Positions 1 to 9,325 of a DNA stretch of 64,000 nucleotides are shown here, in pieces. The notes beneath the pieces are model-generated. The model had not been told where the DNA came from. It worked only from the letters and a program-made list of their open reading frames with translations, and searched no databases. Position 1 is the stretch's first letter. Each line of letters opens with the position of its first letter. The translations under genes were made by a program, and so were the position numbers. The DNA is from a virus: positions 64,001 to 128,000 of the IMG/VR virus record IMGVR_UViG_3300050139_000095. One strand, written 5' to 3'.

Positions 1-60
1 TTTTGACATCAAGCGCGTGGTTGATCAGTGGGAAAGATTCTTTTCGACTGGAGTGGCAGA

Positions 61-1866
61 ATGAAATTCAGCATAGTGATACCGACAGTGAACCAGGATG
101 CGATGCTCTTGGAATGCCTGGACACCTTCTTTAAGTTCCATGGAAAAGAACACGAAGTGATCGTAGTTGACGACGGCAGCAAGCCTGACCTGCAAGCGAG
201 AATCAAAGCGTTCTGTGACGTTCGCGGCGTTAAGTCGATCATGAAGCCAAACAATAGCGGCTTCCCGATCACAGCCAACATGGGAATCAAGGCCGCGACC
301 GGCGATGTAATTGTGATGGTCAACAACGACATCATCTTCACTTGCGAGATCCTCAAACAGATTGAAGCCGACATGATCAAAGATCCAAAGATCGGCGTGA
401 TCGGCGCTCTGCTTTACTATCCGAACCAAACGATCCAGCACGGCGGGATATTGCGCGTTGGCGGTTACGGCTTCACACATCTCGGGTGGCACAAGACTTA
501 CCATCAGGCTCCAGAAGTTCATCACCCGAAGTATTTGCTTGGCGTGACAGGCGCGATCTTCGCGATCCGCCGCGAGACGATTGATCAAGTTGGAATGTTT
601 GACGAAGGATATTTCTTGGCGTGTGACGATACTCAGTATTGCATTCGCTGTTGGCAACACGACTGGAAGGTTTACTTTGATCCCAAGGTTACGGCCATCC
701 ATGTTGAAGGTGGGACTCGCGGTGCAAGCACTCAGGAGAAGTTGGGCAAGTCCCAACAGACCAGAGACTGGTACTTGAAAGAGAATTATACCCAGGCCAA
801 ATTTTTGAGTTGGTTAAAGACTATCGACCTAGTTGAAGTTGATCGAAGGGTGAACGAAGCGAATCTTACCGTGGGCGCAAGCCCAGCCCCGCATTCCGTT
901 CCGCAATCCAAAGAACCAACACCGCTCCCCCAAATTCAGAAGGTAACGGTTCAGACCACCAAGCCCATTGGACAATTTGATCGCGATCTAGGTATGGCCA
1001 AGATCATAGGGATCAGGAGAACTGGCGCTTTGGGGGATGTTATGTTGGCCACCCCGATTGTTCGTGAACTGAAGCGTCGGTATCCTGACTCCCAAATTTA
1101 TTTCGCAACCCACTGCCCTGATGCTCTATTTGGGAATCCATACATCACTGACATCGTGAGGAACATTGGCGAACTGCAAGATTTGACCAATGTCGTTTAC
1201 GATTTGGATATGGCGTATGAGAGCAATCCGAAGATGCATGTGATCGAAGCTTATTCAAAGATTGTCTTCGGGCACGGGATCAGTGACTACCGAATTGATT
1301 TGGTATCTGGCTCAAAAGATTTTGATGAAGTGAGTACGATTCTTGGCGGCGCAATTAACTTCGAGCGCGACAAGGTTGTTGTTCTCCACATGTCAGTTGG
1401 ATGGCCGAACCGGACGTGGCCAAAAGATTCTTGGAATACCGTCGTGAAGCAATTGGCGACTCGTGGATACAAGACGGTCATTATCGGTCGTGGTGGCGAT
1501 TACCGCGCTGACTTGGTTGGTGGTGTGATCAACTGTAACGATAGATTCTCAGTGCGACATACACGCGAGATAATCAAGAGGGCGCAAGTCTTTGTTGGTC
1601 CAGATAGTGGAATGATGCATGTGGCCCAAACTACTGAAACACCATGTGTGGCGATGTTCACCGTGGCCAATCCTTCGTACCGGATCACGCGGCCCAAAGG
1701 AACGGTGTCACTGGTCCCAACTTCGCCGTGCCGTGGATGTCTACATGATGCTCCGCCACCAGTCACATTTGTAGGTTGCAGAATAAATACGCTACAATGT
1801 TTGCGGGAGATCACTCCGGCGCATGTGATCAGGGAAATCGATATGGCGATGAAGAGGCAGTTATGA
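61..1866 (+). CDS. Two-domain glycosyltransferase (GT2 + GT9)
   Basis: Residues 1-250 are a family 2 glycosyltransferase: the start MKFSIVIPTVNQ, the nucleotide-binding VVDDGS near residue 38 and NNDII near residue 86 are visible. Residues from about 310 form a GT9 (ADP-heptose:LPS heptosyltransferase-like) domain with a GALGDVMLATP N-terminal motif and the FVGPDSGMMHVAQ nucleotide-sugar loop near residue 520. A Pro/Gln-rich linker joins them. Both families move activated sugars onto glycans. In a phage this could modify host LPS or virion glycoproteins (inference). The ATG at 61 has a GGAG-type site; a GTG at 28 would add 11 residues. The next gene overlaps its stop (ATGA). Confidence 0.85.
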   Translation: MKFSIVIPTVNQDAMLLECLDTFFKFHGKEHEVIVVDDGSKPDLQARIKAFCDVRGVKSIMKPNNSGFPITANMGIKAATGDVIVMVNNDIIFTCEILKQIEADMIKDPKIGVIGALLYYPNQTIQHGGILRVGGYGFTHLGWHKTYHQAPEVHHPKYLLGVTGAIFAIRRETIDQVGMFDEGYFLACDDTQYCIRCWQHDWKVYFDPKVTAIHVEGGTRGASTQEKLGKSQQTRDWYLKENYTQAKFLSWLKTIDLVEVDRRVNEANLTVGASPAPHSVPQSKEPTPLPQIQKVTVQTTKPIGQFDRDLGMAKIIGIRRTGALGDVMLATPIVRELKRRYPDSQIYFATHCPDALFGNPYITDIVRNIGELQDLTNVVYDLDMAYESNPKMHVIEAYSKIVFGHGISDYRIDLVSGSKDFDEVSTILGGAINFERDKVVVLHMSVGWPNRTWPKDSWNTVVKQLATRGYKTVIIGRGGDYRADLVGGVINCNDRFSVRHTREIIKRAQVFVGPDSGMMHVAQTTETPCVAMFTVANPSYRITRPKGTVSLVPTSPCRGCLHDAPPPVTFVGCRINTLQCLREITPAHVIREIDMAMKRQL

Positions 1867-2132
1867 CCGTGAACATTGTATTAGGAATCATTGGGTTGCT
1901 AGTTATCGGCGGCATCGTTGGCTGGGTGATCGCGGTCATCCGCATGGCTGGTGATCAAAGCATTGTGCGGCTGGACAAGGACGAAGTGATTATCAAAAAA
2001 CCAGAAGATGGATTCGTCTTCGCACAAGTCACTCCGGAGATTCTGCGACAACTGTTGTCAAAGAACGGCGGCAGGGACGGCGGCTCCGATACTGAAGCGC
2101 GAACTCTGATGTCCCGACGCGCACAGCCCTGA
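1863..2132 (+). CDS. Small single-pass membrane protein
   Basis: 89 residues. Residues 3-30 are one strongly hydrophobic segment (VLGIIGLLVIGGIVGWVIAV), followed by a soluble tail with charged KDEVIIKKPEDG. The ATG overlaps the stop of the glycosyltransferase, so the two are translationally coupled. Function not recognised. Confidence 0.6.
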   Translation: MTVNIVLGIIGLLVIGGIVGWVIAVIRMAGDQSIVRLDKDEVIIKKPEDGFVFAQVTPEILRQLLSKNGGRDGGSDTEARTLMSRRAQP

Positions 2133-2223
2133 TCAAAATTTTCATTGAATACAAAAAATCAAAACGATAGCGTGACTGAATAACAAACAGTCAAGCCTAC
2201 GGGCTTTCAACACGGGGGAATAT

Positions 2224-3003
2224 ATGTCAGGTGGCGGATGGTATAAACGCGGCGACGAGATCAAAGACGAAGACTTCAAAACAAGCAATCAAATCTATAG
2301 AAAAATCCCAGAGTTTTGGATCAAAGAAGGTAAGGACAACGGCAGAAATGTTTTGTTCCTTGATGATCCCAATTTTCTTGTGATGCGGATCATGCTGAAG
2401 GTCGGCGATGATTTCGTTTCATTCACTTCGCTCGGCGAAGAGTGTCCGGCAGTAGCCAAGGGATATAATCCAACGGCTTGTTTAGTTCACACGGTTCTCG
2501 ATCTCACGCCGTACAAAGATAAAAAAGGCGTCGAGAAGAAGTATTTCAAAAAGATTTATCTCGTTAAGGGAAAAGATTCTCGCGACCGAATGGAAGAGCG
2601 CCGCTCGAACGCTGGCGGAAGCATTCAAGGGATCAAGATGAAGATCATGCGCCTTGGTGAGAAGTCACCGAACAGCGGCAACGACCTTCAGGTTCTTGGC
2701 CGCATTGACTTGTCGAAGATGAATATCCCTGCCGATGATTTGAAACCGCTCGACTACATGGACTTGTTGGCTCCGCCGACTCGCGCACAGATCGAAGCTG
2801 TTTTGAAATACGCGGCTCCGCCGAACGGAAAGAAATCCAAGACCGTATCGCGTGACTCTCTCGCAGAGACAGATCCTTTCGCCACTGAAGCTAGTCAAGG
2901 TCAACCTGGGCCTGGAGTTGAGGCGGGTGATCCTGGGAACATTGCTAATGGTGACTTCGCGCCAGAGCCTGAGTTCGGCAACGCGGATGAAATACCATTT
3001 TGA
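2224..3003 (+). CDS. ssb: Single-stranded DNA-binding protein
   Basis: 259 residues. The body is rich in charged and aromatic residues. The last 60 residues are Pro/Gly/Glu-rich and disordered-looking and end in DEIPF, the acidic-aromatic tail that bacterial and phage SSBs use to recruit replication and repair partners (E. coli SSB ends DDDIPF). The family coats single-stranded DNA at forks. It opens the replication block, ahead of a helicase and Gp157-like gene. It has a strong GGGGGAAT translation signal 8 bases before the ATG and a 91-base leader with an AAGCC-TACG-GGCTT hairpin. The assignment rests on tail and context; the OB fold cannot be proved by eye. Confidence 0.7.
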   Translation: MSGGGWYKRGDEIKDEDFKTSNQIYRKIPEFWIKEGKDNGRNVLFLDDPNFLVMRIMLKVGDDFVSFTSLGEECPAVAKGYNPTACLVHTVLDLTPYKDKKGVEKKYFKKIYLVKGKDSRDRMEERRSNAGGSIQGIKMKIMRLGEKSPNSGNDLQVLGRIDLSKMNIPADDLKPLDYMDLLAPPTRAQIEAVLKYAAPPNGKKSKTVSRDSLAETDPFATEASQGQPGPGVEAGDPGNIANGDFAPEPEFGNADEIPF

Positions 3004-3006
3004 TTT

Positions 3007-3492
3007 ATGGCCACCAAAGTTTGCTCAGAGTGCAAGGTTGATAAAGACCTTGCTCTCTTCTACAGGCATTCGCTTTCTCCTGGTGGATACCAGAATAAGT
3101 GCAAGGAATGTCATTGTAGGCTGACCAAGGCCAATAGATTAAAAAAGTTTGAGTATTACCGAGACTATGAGCGGTCAAGAGAGAAAGATCCGAAGAGGGT
3201 TGAGGCCAGGAGAATTTATCAAACAGATCTATCTAATAAGGAAATTTTAAATCGTGGTAAAAAGAAGTGGCGTGAAAATAATGTTGATAAAAGAAGAGCG
3301 CATCACTTGGTCCAAACTGCGGTGAGTAATGGATCTCTTATTAGACAGCCATGTTGTGTTTGTGGATCTGTTGAAAAAATTGAGGCTCATCACGATGATT
3401 ATACAAAGCCACTGGAAGTAATGTGGTTGTGTAAATTACATCACGGTCAACGTCATGCGGATCTTAGAAGAGCGGATCAGTTGTTTAGTTAA
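3007..3492 (+). CDS. HNH-like zinc endonuclease, probable homing enzyme
   Basis: 161 residues. The N-terminus has two CxxC pairs (CSEC near residue 6, CKEC near residue 34). The C-terminus has CCVCGS, then EAHHDDY and a CKLHHGQRH segment, which is the arrangement of free-standing phage HNH nucleases. The middle is Lys/Arg-rich. The base composition is visibly more A/T-rich than the flanking SSB and helicase genes. The gene sits four bases after SSB with no clear ribosome site. These features suggest a recently inserted selfish nuclease that nicks or cuts DNA (inference). Confidence 0.7.
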   Translation: MATKVCSECKVDKDLALFYRHSLSPGGYQNKCKECHCRLTKANRLKKFEYYRDYERSREKDPKRVEARRIYQTDLSNKEILNRGKKKWRENNVDKRRAHHLVQTAVSNGSLIRQPCCVCGSVEKIEAHHDDYTKPLEVMWLCKLHHGQRHADLRRADQLFS

Positions 3493-3511
3493 TTGTTGTT
3501 TGGGGGAATAG

Positions 3512-4942
3512 TTGGAAATTCCACGGGGATACGTGAAGATCCCGGCCAACTCGGTCGGGATCGCCTTTCGTCAACTCATTAAGAACGAGTTGACGATTGT
3601 CGCGGATAGCACGTCATCATTCACAAGCGAAGATGTGGTTCATCATTTGTACTCGGACAACCCGCCGTACATTGGTGTGCCTCGTGGATTTTATTTGCAG
3701 CGGCTCAAGCATCGTGGAGTGCCGGGAGAGTTCACCTATTCACTTGGTGGAGCGTTCAATCAGCACGCACGAGAGTTTACTCTGCGTCCTGGTCAGCCGG
3801 AGATTATTGAAAAGGCTCTCAGTGTTTTAAAGAAACACGACTACGGCGGCGTGGTGATTGAAGCCGGTGTGGCCAGCGGGAAGACGTTGATCACTCTTGA
3901 AATCGCAAGGCAGCTTGGACTCAAGACCATTATCATCGTGCCAACGTCAGTGCTGATGGATCAGTGGATCAAAGAGATCAAAAGGTTTTTCCCCATGTGG
4001 AAGGTTGGGAAAGTCTTTGGCGATACCTTTGAGGTCAAGGGTTACGACGTGTGCGTGGCGATGCTTCAGTCGATGGCCATGAAGGATGATTACCCGGCGT
4101 GGTTTTACGAGGAGTTCGGAACGATCATCAGCGATGAAACGCATTTGCTTGGAGCGCCGGAGTTTGCCAAGGGCATCCCGCGCTTCGGTGCGCGGTACAT
4201 GATTGGCGCTTCGGGTACGGTCAGGCGTAAGGATAAGTGCGAGAAGGTTTTCATTTACACTATTGGTGAAGTGATTCCGTTCATGCACGCAGTGAAGACG
4301 ATGCAACCAGAGGTTTTCTTTATAGACACTGGATTCTCTTGGAGTGGGTGGGGAGCACTCGACCGACAGAAATCGCAGGGCCTAAAGCAAATCATTGCAG
4401 ATCCTGGACGTAACGCCATGATCGTTCGTCAGGCCGTCAGAGCGTCCAAGGTTAATCGCAACGTCTTGATCCTGACCGAGCGTAAGGTTCATGCGAAAGA
4501 ACTCTATGGTGCGCTTAATCAGCAATTTTTAGGTAGCCCCTATTCCGCTGGGCTGATGCTTGGGGAAACGAAACAAGATGTTCGCGACGTATCACAAAAG
4601 GCCAACGTGATCATCGCGACTGTCCAATTGATTGGAACCGGATTCAATGAGCCAAGGCTCGACACGTTAATCTTTGCGACACCTGTTCAGAATATCGATC
4701 AGTGCGTAGGCAGGATCAGACGTGAGCATCCGGGGAAGAAAACACCATTCGTGCTCGATCCGGTTGATACCCGATCAGAGGCAGGGATGATTTTTGCTAA
4801 GTCTAGGTTTAAAAAATATCTGGCACAGGGCTGGAAATTACATGGGATCGAATGTTTCCCAAAGGAGTTTTTATGGAAGTACAAGAAGGAACTGTCGTAC
4901 CTGCTACCAAACCCGAACGTGCGTACACGCTCAGGGACTTAG
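3512..4942 (+). CDS. SF2 DNA helicase, UvsW-like
   Basis: 476 residues, the usual size for phage UvsW-type helicases. Walker A is GVASGKT near residue 119, motif Ia is IIIVPTSVLMDQW, motif II is SDETH near residue 207, motif III-like is GASGTVRRKD near residue 233, and motif VI-like is QCVGRIRREHPGK near residue 400. The family unwinds branched DNA and remodels forks for recombination-dependent replication. The start is a TTG preceded by TGGGGGAATA. One exact copy of the TCCAATTGATTGGA palindrome lies inside the gene at 4623, encoding VQLIG. Its 3' end overlaps the next gene by 70 bases. Confidence 0.85.
   Translation: MEIPRGYVKIPANSVGIAFRQLIKNELTIVADSTSSFTSEDVVHHLYSDNPPYIGVPRGFYLQRLKHRGVPGEFTYSLGGAFNQHAREFTLRPGQPEIIEKALSVLKKHDYGGVVIEAGVASGKTLITLEIARQLGLKTIIIVPTSVLMDQWIKEIKRFFPMWKVGKVFGDTFEVKGYDVCVAMLQSMAMKDDYPAWFYEEFGTIISDETHLLGAPEFAKGIPRFGARYMIGASGTVRRKDKCEKVFIYTIGEVIPFMHAVKTMQPEVFFIDTGFSWSGWGALDRQKSQGLKQIIADPGRNAMIVRQAVRASKVNRNVLILTERKVHAKELYGALNQQFLGSPYSAGLMLGETKQDVRDVSQKANVIIATVQLIGTGFNEPRLDTLIFATPVQNIDQCVGRIRREHPGKKTPFVLDPVDTRSEAGMIFAKSRFKKYLAQGWKLHGIECFPKEFLWKYKKELSYLLPNPNVRTRSGT
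4623..4636. repeat. Palindrome TCCAATTGATTGGA, copy 1
   Basis: Exact 14-bp palindrome inside the helicase gene, centre TG. It is the first of 11 exact copies of TCCAAT-YR-ATTGGA in the window. Confidence 0.85.
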
Positions 4943-5565
4943 CGGAAGGCTTCAAAGAGATTGAAAAGCAAATCATCGACAACGGTGGTGAGGTCAGCGA
5001 CGACCTTTATGAATTGCACAATGTCGCGCAGAACTTGTTGGCCGGTAAGTTCGACCGGGTAATTCGTTTCAAGTCGGCGCTCGAAAGCCACATCAAAGAT
5101 TGCCAGATGCAAATCGTAAACAACAAAGCCATGATCGAAAAGATTGATGAGATGGTCGAGGAGTCAGTGAAGTCTCAGGCCACTCAGCGTATTGATGGCA
5201 AGGCTTACGTCGGCAAGGTCGCAAAGAATCCGCCGTCAGTTGAAGTGCTGAACGAGGATGAAGTTCCGCCCGAGTATAAGAATGTGAAGATTGAAATCAA
5301 AGACAAGTTCGCCATGACCGACGTTGCGAAGTACACCAGCTATCGTAACTTTATTGTTGGTCGCATCGTTGGCGCTGACGGAATGACTCCAGAGGAAATT
5401 GCCAAGGTCGATGACTGCGTTGAGATCACGGTTGATAAAAAGAAAATTGCATCGCACTCAAAGACCGCAACCATTCCTGGCATCAAGATCACGCAGAGCA
5501 CTCGCGTTGATGTGAAAGCCGGTAAAGCTAAACCTGCACTGTTGGAGGAAGCCAATGTCCAGTGA
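4873..5565 (+). CDS. Siphovirus Gp157-like protein
   Basis: 230 residues. The first half is helical and charged (YTLRDLAEGFKEIEKQI..., then FKSALESHIKDCQMQI). The second half carries the family's hallmark VAKNPPSVEVLNEDEVPPEY followed by the KTATIPGIKITQSTRVDV strand segment. Gp157 family proteins occur in phage replication/recombination clusters; their biochemical role is unclear. The AAAGGAG site at 4862 selects the ATG at 4873, inside the 3' end of the helicase gene. A further in-frame ATG at 4852 is not needed. Confidence 0.75.
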   Translation: MEVQEGTVVPATKPERAYTLRDLAEGFKEIEKQIIDNGGEVSDDLYELHNVAQNLLAGKFDRVIRFKSALESHIKDCQMQIVNNKAMIEKIDEMVEESVKSQATQRIDGKAYVGKVAKNPPSVEVLNEDEVPPEYKNVKIEIKDKFAMTDVAKYTSYRNFIVGRIVGADGMTPEEIAKVDDCVEITVDKKKIASHSKTATIPGIKITQSTRVDVKAGKAKPALLEEANVQ

Positions 5566-6028
5566 AGTTAAAACGGTGAAACCCGTTAAAAAATCTGCGG
5601 CTGGTGCCCTGGAACAATTGTCATTGAAGGCTGAACCGAAAGCTGCGGCAGCGCCGTCACCTGAAGCGATTGCAGCATTGCCGAAGGAAGTGATTGCTGC
5701 GCCGGTAAAGCAAACCACTAAGATCGAAGTGAAGGCGTCCGGCGAGAAAGAATACACGTCGGTCAAAGATGAAACTAAAGAGTTGGAGACTAAGTTCTTT
5801 TTGGCTAACCCGGTGCGGATCTTCACTGACTACGCCCGTACTATCAACATGGGTAATTACGAGTCGGCAAAGATTTCTGTCGGCCTTAGCATTCCCATTG
5901 GTCCTGAAATCTCTGACGACATGAAGGCGCTGATCCTTGATCGGCACAAGTGGGCCACTGAGTTGATCGGGACTATTGTGACTGAAGAGGAAAAGGGCAT
6001 CAGGGCTTATCTCAGGGAACAGAAGTAG
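5555..6028 (+). CDS. Phage protein of replication cluster, unknown
   Basis: 157 residues in two parts: a Lys/Ala/Pro-rich low-complexity N-terminus (residues 1-65) and a compact C-terminal domain (FLANPVRIFTDYARTINMGN, then SAKISVGLSIPIG and a helical end). It overlaps the Gp157-like gene by 11 bases and is co-transcribed with it. I do not recognise the domain; the context points to DNA metabolism. Confidence 0.6.
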   Translation: MSSEVKTVKPVKKSAAGALEQLSLKAEPKAAAAPSPEAIAALPKEVIAAPVKQTTKIEVKASGEKEYTSVKDETKELETKFFLANPVRIFTDYARTINMGNYESAKISVGLSIPIGPEISDDMKALILDRHKWATELIGTIVTEEEKGIRAYLREQK

Positions 6029-6029
6029 G

Positions 6030-6623
6030 ATGGCTGACACTCCACAGGAGACAATGAGAAAGGCGGCGCTTTGGTTGCGCGGAGAAGACAAAAAGTTTTC
6101 CAAGGCGATCCGCTTTTCAAAATACAAAACTCCGTGGGACCTGGACGACATCCGGCTTCAGTGGCGCGATAAAAAGGAATTGATACCGGCCAGTGTTTAC
6201 GGGAGAGAAGTGATGCTGACCGGAGATCCGAAGATGAAGTCATCGGACAAGATCCCTCTGGTGGACATTGGAGACATGCTGTTACTCCAGTTCATTCCGC
6301 CGAAGGATTTGGATTTCGTTCTCACGGTCTATGAAAACTTTGGCCGACTTATGGTGGTCAACCTTTCTGATCGCGGTCTTGATCCACTGGTTGAGTATTG
6401 TAACAAGATGGACGGAAGGATCGTGACCGCCTTCAAGAAGTTGGAAGCGGCGGGGATCAAAGATATTTGTAGTCTGTTGTGGAAAGAGTTGGGCGGCGCT
6501 TCGATTCGTTCGGACGACCGGCTTGGGAAAAGGGTTTGTTTTTACGCGAACATGGTGTCCAGATACAGGGCTGATCGGGAAGGCTACCATCCCGACATGG
6601 TGCGAATAAAGTTGTTGGGGTAA
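6030..6623 (+). CDS. Hypothetical protein in DNA metabolism operon
   Basis: 197 residues, soluble, basic and aromatic-rich (KAALWLRGEDKKFSKAIRF). No motif recognised. It begins two bases after the preceding stop and ends three bases before the nuclease gene, so it belongs to the same operon. Confidence 0.6.
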   Translation: MADTPQETMRKAALWLRGEDKKFSKAIRFSKYKTPWDLDDIRLQWRDKKELIPASVYGREVMLTGDPKMKSSDKIPLVDIGDMLLLQFIPPKDLDFVLTVYENFGRLMVVNLSDRGLDPLVEYCNKMDGRIVTAFKKLEAAGIKDICSLLWKELGGASIRSDDRLGKRVCFYANMVSRYRADREGYHPDMVRIKLLG

Positions 6624-6625
6624 CT

Positions 6626-7456
6626 ATGTTGTTCAATGCGATTAGAAAAGCGAATGAAGATCCGGCCAAACTGGAAGAGTTGTTCGTGCCATTTGATTTG
6701 TTGGCCGAGACCGCGCACCGACTATCGAAGTCGGAGCCGCTGCCGATCCCCACTATGGATACGCTTTACCGAGTTTCAAACATGACGAGGATGTGCGAGC
6801 GAGAAGAGGTCCTGCGTCATAACCTGAAGCGCGAAGCCACCAAGAAGGTTGACGCAAAACTTCAACGGACATTCGACTTTGGTAATGGGTTTCACTATAT
6901 AGTTCAAAACAACTGGTTCGGTTTGTGGGGATGGCTGGAGGGCGATTGGCTTTGTACGTCCTGCGGCGAAAAACATCTCAAGCAATTGAAGCCATCGAAC
7001 TGTCGGAAGTGTAAATCCGCAGAACAATTTCACTATATCGAATTGGAACTTGAGAGCATCCAGCATTTCATAACTGGCCACCCGGATGGCATCCTGGTCG
7101 TTGGTGGGCATCGGTACACGCTGGAGCTAAAGACCTCGAACACAAAATACTTCCAGTATATTAGGAACACGATGCGACGGCCTCTTGACGCGCATCTTGA
7201 TCAAGTGAATCTGTATATGTTTTTGCTTGGCATCTACCGCGCAATCGTCGTGTACTTTGACAAAGACACAAGTGACTGGATGCAGTTTCATGTGAAGTAC
7301 GACAAGCAAAGAGTTGAACGCCTTCTTGGAAAAATAAAAACAGTCAAGGACGGAATACAACTTGGATCGGTGCCGCCAAGAAAAATGTGCGACAAGATCG
7401 GTTGTGCCAGAGCGTTGAGTTGCCCAGTAAGAATCGAGTGTTTCAATAGTAATTAA
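6626..7456 (+). CDS. PD-(D/E)XK nuclease, RecB/Cas4-like
   Basis: 276 residues. A central CTSC...CRKC zinc finger (residues 112-132) precedes the catalytic core GHPDGILV (Asp near residue 153) and YTLELKT (E-x-K near residue 168). The C-terminus has clustered cysteines (MCDKIGCARALSCPVRIEC), as in the iron-sulphur clamp of AddB/Cas4-type exonucleases. The family processes DNA ends during recombination or replication. With SSB, helicase and Gp157 it forms a phage recombination module. The zinc finger inserted before the active site is less usual. Confidence 0.8.
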   Translation: MLFNAIRKANEDPAKLEELFVPFDLLAETAHRLSKSEPLPIPTMDTLYRVSNMTRMCEREEVLRHNLKREATKKVDAKLQRTFDFGNGFHYIVQNNWFGLWGWLEGDWLCTSCGEKHLKQLKPSNCRKCKSAEQFHYIELELESIQHFITGHPDGILVVGGHRYTLELKTSNTKYFQYIRNTMRRPLDAHLDQVNLYMFLLGIYRAIVVYFDKDTSDWMQFHVKYDKQRVERLLGKIKTVKDGIQLGSVPPRKMCDKIGCARALSCPVRIECFNSN

Positions 7457-7505
7457 CCGCTGGAGTTCATGGTGATCTCCGGCTAAGTTCTGGGGGGAAC
7501 TCAAC

Positions 7506-8573
7506 ATGGATGTCAGCTTAATACCGGGGGAGATGAATAATATTATGGCTAAGTTAGAGGGTAAATCTGCAAAAGGAAAAAAAGAAAAGAAATCAAAAGC
7601 GACTTTAGTTACTGACAAAGAGGTTGGCGACGAAAAAGCTTTGGCGGTAGTTGATGAAGACTTCAAGCCTGACACGCAACCGATGGTTGCTTCGGCTGAA
7701 GACGGATTCAATATGCCGAGTGATCAGGCGCGTGAGCGTGTGATGACTCTCAAAGACGAGATGAAGGACAACTACGTTGAACTTTGCCGTCTTCTTCACT
7801 ACATCCACAGAAAGACTTTATATAGTAACTGGGGATTCGGAACCTTCGATGACTACGTGGCGAGTGAACTTGAGTTTGAAAAGAGCAAGGCACGCCATCT
7901 TATTCAGCTTTGGGAATGTCTCTATGAGCGCCAAGGTGACAAAGAAGTTTTCAACAAAGTGATCGCGCTCGGCTGGACAAAGGCCACGATCCTTATGCAT
8001 GTCGTGAACGCGGAGAACGCTGAAGAGTGGGTTGAAAAGGGTACGCACATGTCTTGCGAGCAATTGCGCAAGGAAGTGAAGACCTACTTGGCTCAAAAGA
8101 TTTCAGATGATCCTTCTGAGGCTCTTGAGGGCGCGGATGAAGTCGAGGGAACCAATACCGAACTCGCGATGAAGACCATGAACCTTCAGCTTCACCACGA
8201 CGATTACTTGGCGATTTGTCAGGCTGTCGAGTCGATGCAGAAGATCGAGCCTGGCATTTCGATCAGCAATGCGATCTCTTTGATCTGCCGCGACTTCATG
8301 AGTTCAGTCCCTGCCGATGATCAGAACAATCCAAAGGGCACTCTTGTTGAGATGCTGAAGCGGTATGAGAGTAATTCGTCGCTGAAACTGATCGTTATCG
8401 ATCCAGAAGATAAATCTATCTTGCATGGCTTCGAGCACCTTGCTCTGATTGCGGGTGAGAGCGAATCAACCAGCGCGGAAGAAGGCGCTGACGAAGGGGC
8501 AGTAAGTGAAACAGCGGGTGAAGTTACGGCTAATCAGGTCGCAAGTATCGACGAAGAAGACGTTTTTAACTAA
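7506..8573 (+). CDS. Hypothetical phage protein, possible DNA-binding
   Basis: 355 residues. Residues 15-35 are very basic (SAKGKKEKKSK). A helical region (residues 85-200) contains NWGFGTFDDYVASELEFEK and LQLWECLY-like helices. The C-terminal 50 residues are acidic. The helical centre is compatible with a phage or plasmid regulator, but no family is certain. The ATG has a very strong TGGGGGGAA site at 7490. The acidic tail overlaps the next gene by 68 bases. Confidence 0.6.
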   Translation: MDVSLIPGEMNNIMAKLEGKSAKGKKEKKSKATLVTDKEVGDEKALAVVDEDFKPDTQPMVASAEDGFNMPSDQARERVMTLKDEMKDNYVELCRLLHYIHRKTLYSNWGFGTFDDYVASELEFEKSKARHLIQLWECLYERQGDKEVFNKVIALGWTKATILMHVVNAENAEEWVEKGTHMSCEQLRKEVKTYLAQKISDDPSEALEGADEVEGTNTELAMKTMNLQLHHDDYLAICQAVESMQKIEPGISISNAISLICRDFMSSVPADDQNNPKGTLVEMLKRYESNSSLKLIVIDPEDKSILHGFEHLALIAGESESTSAEEGADEGAVSETAGEVTANQVASIDEEDVFN

Positions 8574-8970
8574 GTACCGTGATGCCGGACAGAATGCGGT
8601 AGCGAACTTTTTTAATGGTCTGATCGTTGCCCTGATGTCTGGCGGAGAAAAAGCGGCTGTGGCCTTCGCCATAGCCGCAGCACCGCAAGTGTTTGCCATT
8701 CCAGTTATCGGGCAAATGCTTTCGTCATTGCTCTTGTTCTTCCTGGGCTTACTCGGCGGGATGATCGACAAGGTGGTTGAAAAAACCACAGACACTATCG
8801 TTATAGATATTCAAGTGAATGGGGAATTATCAACGGTCATGCAGAGCGGGACAGCTTTGCAATTGGCCTCTGCCGGGGGAGATCCAAATGCAATCGCCGA
8901 TGCGAAGATTGATGCCAGTAACGCTCTCACAAGTCTTATTAAGCTTGATGGTTGGGGCACCGTTACTTAG
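8506..8970 (+). CDS. Membrane protein upstream of lipoprotein gene
   Basis: 154 residues from GTG at 8506, preceded by GAAGGGGC. Residues 34-85 are hydrophobic (NFFNGLIVALM and PVIGQMLSSLLLFFLGLLGG), predicting two membrane passes; the rest is soluble. It overlaps both neighbours in other frames. The nested arrangement with a following lipoprotein recalls phage spanin pairs, but the topology differs from a standard Rz protein, so the role stays open. Confidence 0.5.
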   Translation: MKQRVKLRLIRSQVSTKKTFLTKYRDAGQNAVANFFNGLIVALMSGGEKAAVAFAIAAAPQVFAIPVIGQMLSSLLLFFLGLLGGMIDKVVEKTTDTIVIDIQVNGELSTVMQSGTALQLASAGGDPNAIADAKIDASNALTSLIKLDGWGTVT

Positions 8971-9325
8971 CTGCCAACAAATCCCTGTGAAGGACGAAAT
9001 TGGATACGGCGCTCTCGGCACTGAAGGCGCTGTTCAAGTTCACACCTTGGCGAATGTTCCGTCAGTAAACCTCAGTCTTCAGCAATTCGCAGCGCGGTGG
9101 AACTCCTTGAATGATCCTTTGATTTGTTTGCCAGCATCGGCATACGCAGATATGAAAGAGGATCTTGAAAAGGCGTGTACATATTTGCAGTCATGCACGA
9201 CCGACACGCAGACCGCTGTCGATAACATTTCAACCAAGATTGATTCCATTAAAGCGGCGGCTGACAAAGTTATAGGAATCAACAAAGCAAGGCGACTTAA
9301 AAAGGCGAGCGATGGAATCAACTAA
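8888..9325 (+). CDS. Putative lipoprotein
   Basis: 145 residues. The GGGGGAG site at 8875 sets the ATG at 8888. The N-terminus has RR at residues 6-7, a hydrophobic core and a lipobox LLSC with lipidated Cys29. The mature part is helical with a coiled-coil-like end (NISTKIDSIKAAADKVIG). It starts 83 bases inside the preceding membrane-protein gene, an overlap reminiscent of Rz/Rz1. A lysis role is possible but unproved. Confidence 0.55.
   Translation: MQSPMRRLMPVTLSQVLLSLMVGAPLLSCQQIPVKDEIGYGALGTEGAVQVHTLANVPSVNLSLQQFAARWNSLNDPLICLPASAYADMKEDLEKACTYLQSCTTDTQTAVDNISTKIDSIKAAADKVIGINKARRLKKASDGIN

Noticed and set aside
25-756. Long ORF on the minus strand opposite the glycosyltransferase
   Set aside because: It mirrors the GT2 domain, lacks a ribosome site and has no recognisable motif.
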